DNA from: Pseudomonadota bacterium
GTDB lineage: Bacteria; Desulfobacterota; Syntrophia; Syntrophales; JADFWA01
NCBI GenBank assembly: GCA_030610915.1
Contig: JAUWQS010000051.1
Span: 1 to 8,881, forward strand
Reading direction: 5' to 3'
Length of the DNA: 8,881 nt
Position numbers and translations under genes: made by a program. Below, piece after piece: positions 5,417-8,881 of this stretch (its first letter is position 1; each line of letters opens with the position of its first letter). The notes under the pieces are model-generated. The model worked only from the letters and a program-made list of their open reading frames with translations. It was not told the origin of the DNA and searched no databases.

Positions 5417-6027
5417 CTTTTTAGGATGCTTTTTGGCGATACATCTTGCAGCACGCTCACCCCCCCCCCAATCACAGTTTGTTCCCCAATCTCAATATAT
5501 TCCTTTGCCATTGCATTGCTTCCAATAAATGTTCTGGGTGAAATTACCGTTCCTCCATTGATGATGGCGCCGGTTGCGATATGGCAATGGTCACCGATAA
5601 TTGCGTCATGCTCAATCAGGGCTTTGGTGTTGATGATGCAGTTGCTTCCGATCTTTGCCCCGGCGTTAATCAGGGCGTGGTGCATTATTATTGTCCCATC
5701 TCCGATTTGCGCATGTTTTGACGCATAGGCAAGTGGTGAAATTATTACAGGCAATTTTGCCCCTGATTCTTTCAGGGTTTTAAAAAGCCTTATCCGTTTG
5801 TCCGGACTCTTAATCTGACCCAGAGTGATCAGGAAGTTTTCATATTCCTTGACCAAATCAGGAAGATCATCATCTGTGGCGATGATTTCATAGTCGAGAA
5901 TCTTTTGATGCAGCTTTCCCGGCAGATCAACGATGCCTGCAATCTGGTATACCCCCTGCTGCTCGATTACGTCAATACAGGATTTGCAGTGACCGCCGCC
6001 ACCGATTAATATAATTTTTTGTTTCAT
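5413..6027 (-). CDS. PglD/NeuD-family sugar acetyltransferase
   Basis: A 204-residue protein with a Rossmann-like N-terminal sugar-nucleotide domain (IILIGGGGHCKSCIDVI near residues 4-20) and a C-terminal left-handed beta-helix of hexapeptide repeats from about residue 100. The conserved histidine that acts as base in PglD-type enzymes fits the segment IEHDAIIGDHCHIATGA. The family acetylates the 4-amino group of UDP-sugars using acetyl-CoA. This matches a LegC/formyltransferase setting (bacillosamine, legionaminic acid or related glycans). The last coil, VIGGGVSVLQDVSPKSILKR, stops a few residues earlier than in many relatives, which add GNPAK-like ends. The three glycines are encoded by a run of ten G. 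The gene end overlaps the start region of the formyltransferase. No strong ribosome binding site precedes the ATG at 6027. Confidence 0.88.
   Translation of the reverse strand: MKQKIILIGGGGHCKSCIDVIEQQGVYQIAGIVDLPGKLHQKILDYEIIATDDDLPDLVKEYENFLITLGQIKSPDKRIRLFKTLKESGAKLPVIISPLAYASKHAQIGDGTIIMHHALINAGAKIGSNCIINTKALIEHDAIIGDHCHIATGAIINGGTVISPRTFIGSNAMAKEYIEIGEQTVIGGGVSVLQDVSPKSILKR
5460..5469. repeat. C10/G10 homopolymer tract in the acetyltransferase 3' end
   Basis: Ten C on the plus strand (G10 on the coding strand) encode GGG of the last beta-helix coil. With ten G the acetyltransferase reads through to its own stop. With eleven it would enter the formyltransferase frame and give a fusion with no intervening stop. 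With nine it would stop at once at TGA. The tract is thus positioned to act as a switch, or is a likely site for a sequencing error. Confidence 0.9.
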
Positions 6028-6149
6028 AAATGAGAAATTGAGGCCGCCTTGATTAGCGCACTTAGTCTGTTATATCTCAAAGAACACGTGGATGCCCGTG
6101 CATGACTTTTTTGATTCCTTGGCAGGATTTATTGGATTTTTTGTTTTTG

Positions 6150-6179
6150 AACCGCGAAGTCGCGAAGAACGCTAAGGTT
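6150..6179. repeat. CGCGAAG-type short interspersed repeat
   Basis: The segment starts AACCGCGAAG and ends ACGCTAAGGTT, with CGCGAAG twice at a spacing of eight and AACC/GGTT complementary ends. I recognise this sequence type as widespread between genes in Deltaproteobacteria-like genomes. That is from memory and is not demonstrated here, since only one copy is present. Confidence 0.5.
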
Positions 6180-6195
6180 ATATTTTTGTTTTTTC

Positions 6196-6216
6196 CTGAT
6201 CGGAACGAACGATCAG
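6196..6216. repeat. Perfect 7-bp stem inverted repeat
   Basis: CTGATCG, a seven-base loop (GAACGAA) and CGATCAG form a perfect hairpin. No run of T follows on either strand, so it is not a typical intrinsic terminator. Confidence 0.6.
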
Positions 6217-6254
6217 AAGAAGTAACATGCCCTGCGAGCAAAACGCAGTTTGGC

Positions 6255-6288
6255 GTGTAATACACTTCACCGTCAAGCTATTTAACGG
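6255..6288. repeat. Two small inverted repeats at the truncation point of the S23 paralogue
   Basis: GTGTA-A-TACAC (6255-6265) is a perfect 11-base palindrome. CCGTCAA (6270-6276) and TTAACGG (6282-6288) form a seven-pair stem with one G-U in minus-strand RNA and a five-base loop. They lie immediately beside the point (about 6296) where similarity to four-helix-bundle proteins stops, and may mark the end of an inserted sequence. Confidence 0.5.
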
Positions 6289-6554
6289 GGGCAAGAATTC
6301 ATCGGTACGCTGGTTGAACTTGCTTCAATTTGCTCCAACAAACGATAATGTTTTCTATTTGTTGATATATTTTTAACAGCATCAATAACCTTAACAGCAA
6401 AATCAACAGCCCGTTTCTTTAACCTATGGAATCCTCCGACAGAGGGCAGCCATAGACAGCATTCCACAGGGCAGACCTCCAAATCTTCATACCCAAACTT
6501 CTTCTTTCCGTTCCTTTGACCTTTCAGCTTATATGTTTTGATTTTCTTAAACAA
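6282..6554 (-). pseudogene. Four-helix-bundle (S23-type) gene, interrupted and truncated
   Basis: The frame contains KKFGYEDLEV, then an unrelated 21-residue stretch, then AVDFAVKVIDAV and HYRLLEQIEASSTSVPMN, after which similarity stops. The intact paralogue at 218-592 has VWQKAV where this one has V, CPVECCLWLPSVGGFHRLKKR, AV. That is a net gain of 18 residues (54 bp) in the first helix with the frame kept. After SVPMN the expected IAEGKGR and the entire second half are gone, replaced by SCPR and a stop from flanking repeat-like DNA. The open frame begins at 6554, overlapping the end of the upstream gene, with no evident ribosome binding site; similarity itself spans only about 6297-6504. 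It is most likely a dead gene, damaged by two separate events. Confidence 0.8.
6423..6470. repeat. Palindromic insertion inside the S23 paralogue
   Basis: The arms CCTATGGAAT (6423-6432) and ATTCCACAGG (6461-6470) pair over ten positions with one mismatch (a wobble in minus-strand RNA). The 28-base loop contains a second small hairpin, CCTC/GAGG. It coincides with the extra 54 bp relative to normal family members. The size, the strong fold and the preserved frame resemble in-frame palindromic elements such as those known in Rickettsia, although no sequence relation is claimed. Confidence 0.65.
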
Positions 6555-7101
6555 AGGCTCCTTCTTTCAGGTAGGCTATGGATAACTGGATCTCCTTTTC
6601 ACTAAATTTAGGCTTAAATTGTTTAGTCTTTTCAATCAAATCAGTATCATCCTTTACCCCAAGCTGTTTCTTATGTTTAGATACATATACAACTGTGGCG
6701 ATCAGTTCGAGATATTTGGCCTGTTTATCACCAAACCACCTGATAATATCACCAATAAGCTTTTTATTCTGTTCAATAAAGTTGTTTCCCTTGCTTATGA
6801 GGAGAGCAGACTTATTTCCTTCAGTGATTTCGTAGAAATTACGACAACTGTCATAAGATACCGTAACCCCGCCAAGAGCACTAACATAATCGAGGTCCCC
6901 TGCGAGTGCACTGGAATAGGGGCCGTAATTGTAAAAACGAAATGAATAACCACTGGGCACACACTTCAGTTCCTGCAACAGATAAACAATTTTTTGCAAT
7001 GCTGTTCTGCCAAAGCTCCCCTTACTCCCAATCTGTGCGGATAGATAGCTGATAAGTGCATACTTATGCCATGGTGTGGATTCAATGTGTGTGTGGTTCA
7101 T
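6547..7101 (-). CDS. YwgA-like protein of unknown function, paired with HD phosphohydrolase
   Basis: A 184-residue soluble protein with no signal peptide or membrane segment. The N-terminal half has LQKIVYLLQELKCVP (residues about 36-50) followed by YSFRFYNYGPYSSAL (52-66). This signature is shared by YwgA-like and more distantly DUF4065/SocA-like proteins, where 'K..YL......G..F....YGP....' is conserved. The C-terminal half is helical and lysine-rich. The start overlaps the stop of the HD gene as ATGA, and AGGAGG sits about ten bases upstream inside the HD gene, so translation is coupled. From memory, Bacillus subtilis also has an HD-domain gene (ywfO) next to ywgA, which suggests a conserved functional pair. 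The biochemical role is unknown; a modulator of the HD enzyme is a reasonable guess. Confidence 0.7.
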   Translation of the reverse strand: MNHTHIESTPWHKYALISYLSAQIGSKGSFGRTALQKIVYLLQELKCVPSGYSFRFYNYGPYSSALAGDLDYVSALGGVTVSYDSCRNFYEITEGNKSALLISKGNNFIEQNKKLIGDIIRWFGDKQAKYLELIATVVYVSKHKKQLGVKDDTDLIEKTKQFKPKFSEKEIQLSIAYLKEGAFV

Positions 7102-8381
7102 ACGTCATTCCCTCCTTTTATTGAATATCTGATTTCTGCTGCTTCTTCCCTCTGTCCTGCCGACACGTAAATCCTCTTCTGTTTGATGGTCTGCAACCCT
7201 CTTACGACCGGGGAGCATATTGATAAAGGAGTAGTGCCCTTTTCTCGTTCATAGGAAGGTAAATTTATCAGTATCTCTTCTTTTTCAAATTTGTACCAGG
7301 AATTTCCTGCGTCTCTTGTGACTACACTTAAATTATTCCAAACATCAAGCAATTTTTCAAATTCTTCCTGTTCTTCAAAAGTCGGAACCTCGCTGGTCTC
7401 ATGAATCATGCGATAGTGCTTTCGATCTTTTAAAATGTCTCCATGCTCTCCGGCTTTTCCATCTGCTATCAAGCCTAATACATGCCAATCATCCCAGCTC
7501 AAATACTCTCTGATACTATCGGTTGAATCCGGCGGAGGCAAAGTCCCACCACCATCTTCAAGGATACTCTTCAAGACTTCAACAAGATGATAATCATAAA
7601 TATTTCTTGTCTTATGGAAATATACCTGAGTAAACATCATATATCTCGCAAGGATTAATCCTTCTACCGCGTGAACACCATCCGAATCAACCCCGATACG
7701 AAAACCCTCCTCTGGGTCTTCACAAAGAGTAAGCGTAGCAATAATCCTGTCCAAATCGAACTTACCATAATTGACACCCGCGTAATAAGAATCGCGTAAA
7801 AGATAATCCATTCTGTCTGCATCCATCTGACTTGAAATAAGTTCATGCCAGATGGAGTTTTCACTGTGCGGGCCAGGAGAAAAAAACTCCGTAATTTGAG
7901 ATGCCCTGATTCTGTAATTTCTCTGATTTATGGGATGATTTTCAATAACATCACCAAATTCATGGAGAACAATTGCGGCAGAATAATCCTCGTGGGTGTA
8001 AGATAAACCTGTTTCTTTGTTTTTGGGCAGGACTTCTTCTGCTCCATGGGAGAAAGGACCATGCCCAATATCATGAAATAATGCCGCTAAACGTATCATC
8101 TGCCTCAAGGATTTAAGCCCAGAATCATTATAACCAAATTCTGCAAAAAGAATGTCTTTGCACTTTTCCACCAAGGTGTCAAAAAGCCGAGATGCAACGT
8201 GCATGACTCCAAGTGAATGCTCAAAACGTGAATGGTTAGTTCCTGGATATACCATATTTGTCCAACCAAGCTGCTTTATCCGCCGTAACCGCTGAAAAGC
8301 TGGCTGATTAATGATATCTCTTTCCCATTCATTCAACTTAATAAAACCATGGATAGGATCACGTATTTCGATATGCTTCAT
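7098..8381 (-). CDS. HD-domain (deoxy)nucleotide triphosphohydrolase-like protein (YwfO/SAMHD1 type)
   Basis: A 427-residue protein beginning MKHIEIRDPIHGFI, the typical start of YwfO/EF1143-like HD proteins. The metal-binding H...HD...D set is complete: His in NHSRFEHSLGVMH (about 50-62), His-Asp in LAALFHDIGHGPFSH (about 99-113), and Asp in SSQMDADRMDYLLRDS (about 183-198). A tyrosine-rich segment DSYYAGVNYGKFDLDRI follows, as in SAMHD1-like dNTPases. Such enzymes split dNTPs into deoxynucleosides and triphosphate; some limit phage replication. The substrate here cannot be told. It is the first gene of a coupled pair with the YwgA-like gene. The start at 8381 lacks a strong Shine-Dalgarno but is set by the conserved N terminus. 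The gene is intact. Confidence 0.88.
   Translation of the reverse strand: MKHIEIRDPIHGFIKLNEWERDIINQPAFQRLRRIKQLGWTNMVYPGTNHSRFEHSLGVMHVASRLFDTLVEKCKDILFAEFGYNDSGLKSLRQMIRLAALFHDIGHGPFSHGAEEVLPKNKETGLSYTHEDYSAAIVLHEFGDVIENHPINQRNYRIRASQITEFFSPGPHSENSIWHELISSQMDADRMDYLLRDSYYAGVNYGKFDLDRIIATLTLCEDPEEGFRIGVDSDGVHAVEGLILARYMMFTQVYFHKTRNIYDYHLVEVLKSILEDGGGTLPPPDSTDSIREYLSWDDWHVLGLIADGKAGEHGDILKDRKHYRMIHETSEVPTFEEQEEFEKLLDVWNNLSVVTRDAGNSWYKFEKEEILINLPSYEREKGTTPLSICSPVVRGLQTIKQKRIYVSAGQREEAAEIRYSIKGGNDV
7110..7117 (-). promoter_or_regulatory. Ribosome binding site of the YwgA-like gene, inside the HD coding region
   Basis: On the minus strand AAAGGAGG lies eight bases ahead of the ATG at 7101, within the last codons of the HD gene. 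Together with the ATGA overlap it indicates translational coupling. Confidence 0.7.
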
Positions 8382-8444
8382 GATGATATTTCGGGTAAAA
8401 TGTATATTGTTTCTTGCCTCATTCTTTTAGCCTCCAGCTTCTAC

Positions 8445-8479
8445 GCTTTCAGCTTTTATCTATCCTTGCTTTCAGCTTT
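8445..8479. repeat. Short direct repeat upstream of the HD gene
   Basis: GCTTTCAGCTTT occurs at 8445-8456 and again at 8468-8479, 23 bases apart, followed by TTATC-like ends; a weaker variant (CCAGCTTCTAC) lies at 8434-8444. It occupies the gap between the HD gene and the LegC remnant and enters the last codons of that remnant. It is a different sequence from the period-8 AGCT arrays in the left half, though similar in style. Confidence 0.6.
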
Positions 8480-8729
8480 GACCTTTTATCTGACGTCTCA
8501 CGCTACTCGGTATATTGACCACCCGATCTTCCAGCCACTTCGCATTGTCCAGTGCGTCGGTCTGGCAGTCTTTGTACATTTCCAGTTTGTTCATCAATCT
8601 CCAGATAGGGCGGGTCATGACCCCTGCCTCGTTTGTTGCTTTTAAAAACTCATCACGTATTTTCCGGTCAGGCATGATAACGGCGCTCAGCCAGTAATTT
8701 GATCGGGCATGTTCCGGTTCTTTGATAAA
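8472..8729 (-). pseudogene. C-terminal remnant of a LegC-type aminotransferase
   Basis: About 85 residues match the C terminus of LegC-family (DegT superfamily) aminotransferases used for legionaminic acid or bacillosamine-type sugars. The clear segments are KEPEHARSNYWLSAVIMP, then FLKATNEAGVMTRPIWRLMNKL, MYKDCQ, and NAKWLEDRVVNIPSSV near the end. Whole members are about 380 residues, so more than three quarters is missing, including all PLP-binding parts. Similarity begins abruptly near 8729. Upstream, the frame runs through AT-rich, unrelated sequence to a stop. It is therefore a fragment, not a working enzyme. It does not overlap in family region with the separate DegT gene at 2220-3033, which has its own C terminus. 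Confidence 0.85.
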
Positions 8730-8743
8730 GAGAATATTTAAAC

Positions 8744-8881
8744 TTACATTTCGCTCTTTGAAAAAATATTTTTTGAATATAATCGCAAAATATACTGATA
8801 AACCAATTGGTAACGTTCAAAAGTTGGGGCAAACTCCTTTTTATGGTAACAACAAATGCCTTTTTCTTTCTGTTGAGATTT
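8744..8881 (-). CDS. 3' end of an unrecognised protein (partial)
   Basis: A minus-strand frame is open from the right edge to a TAA at 8744-8746, giving 45 residues. It contains GICCYHKKEFAPTFERYQLVYQ and ends in SKNIFSKSEM. The composition, mixed charged and aromatic with a reasonable alternation, looks coding, while the other frames here are poorer. I do not recognise the family. Its stop lies only about 15 bases from where the LegC remnant begins, so the two were joined by a deletion or insertion. The frame could be chance, as only 138 bases are visible. Confidence 0.4.
   Translation of the reverse strand, partial: KSQQKEKGICCYHKKEFAPTFERYQLVYQYILRLYSKNIFSKSEM

Larger units (their letters stand above)
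6028..6281. other. Repeat-rich intergenic region without a convincing gene
   Basis: About 250 bases hold several compact inverted repeats and one short interspersed-type repeat, but no coding frame with recognisable protein sequence. A 62-codon minus-strand frame (6077-6265) crosses the repeats and reads as low-complexity basic sequence. The region ends exactly where the second four-helix-bundle gene is cut off. Confidence 0.6.

Noticed and set aside
4529..6027. Natural bifunctional acetyltransferase-formyltransferase fusion with a base missing from the G tract
   Set aside because: Not adopted as the main reading because the acetyltransferase frame after the tract (VSVLQDVSPKSI) looks like genuine beta-helix sequence. 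It is kept as a possibility in the findings.
6196..6216. Intrinsic terminator
   Set aside because: The stem is perfect but no T-run follows on either strand.
6077..6265. 62-codon minus-strand frame as a gene
   Set aside because: It runs across interspersed repeats and hairpins, is basic and low in complexity, and has no ribosome binding site.

Overview
The window is bacterial and nearly all of its genes lie on the minus strand. It looks somewhat AT-rich by eye. A sugar-modification gene cluster has been interrupted by small mobile or repeat elements, a toxin-antitoxin pair, stand-alone four-helix-bundle (S23-type) genes and an HD-domain gene pair. The gene mix and the short interspersed repeats (8-bp-period AGCT arrays, the CGCGAAG-type repeat, the terminal repeats of the HUH transposase element) resemble what I associate with uncultured Desulfobacterota/Deltaproteobacteria or Nitrospirota. 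That assignment is inference and weak.

Layout from left to right. 1-59 is the first 19 codons of a probable helix-turn-helix/transposase-type gene. 145-2270 is a block with a four-helix-bundle gene (218-592) and an intact AlbA/Schlafen-type regulator (647-2080), bordered by related direct repeats and 8-bp-period arrays. 2220-3033 is the 3' two thirds of a DegT-family sugar aminotransferase. 3034-4072 is a complete 1.04-kb element carrying a REP-associated-type HUH transposase between perfect 25-bp inverted repeats. 4034-4494 is a RelE/ParE toxin, truncated at its C terminus by that element, with an intact antitoxin. 4529-5416 is a sugar N-formyltransferase and 5413-6027 a PglD/NeuD-type sugar O/N-acetyltransferase. 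They overlap around a run of ten G (minus strand), and the formyltransferase has no normal start codon. 6028-6281 is repeat-rich and without a convincing gene. 6282-6554 is a broken second four-helix-bundle gene with a 54-bp in-frame palindromic insertion. 6547-8381 is a translationally coupled pair: an HD-domain nucleotide phosphohydrolase and a YwgA-like small protein. 8472-8729 is the C-terminal remnant of a LegC-type aminotransferase, and 8744-8881 is the 3' end of an unrecognised gene.

How the genes may work together. The aminotransferase remnants, acetyltransferase and formyltransferase are the kinds of enzymes that make N-acylated amino-sugars for O-antigen, capsule or glycan decoration. 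Both aminotransferases are broken here, so this copy of the locus is probably decaying or recombined, or the assembly is chimeric at the repeated transposase element. The HD/YwgA-like pair is the most self-contained intact unit. Its job is unknown, and control of nucleotide pools or a defence role is only a hypothesis. The most unusual structures are the inverted-repeat element with two unrelated truncated genes at its edges, the in-frame palindrome insertion in the S23 paralogue, and the G10 tract at the acetyltransferase/formyltransferase overlap.
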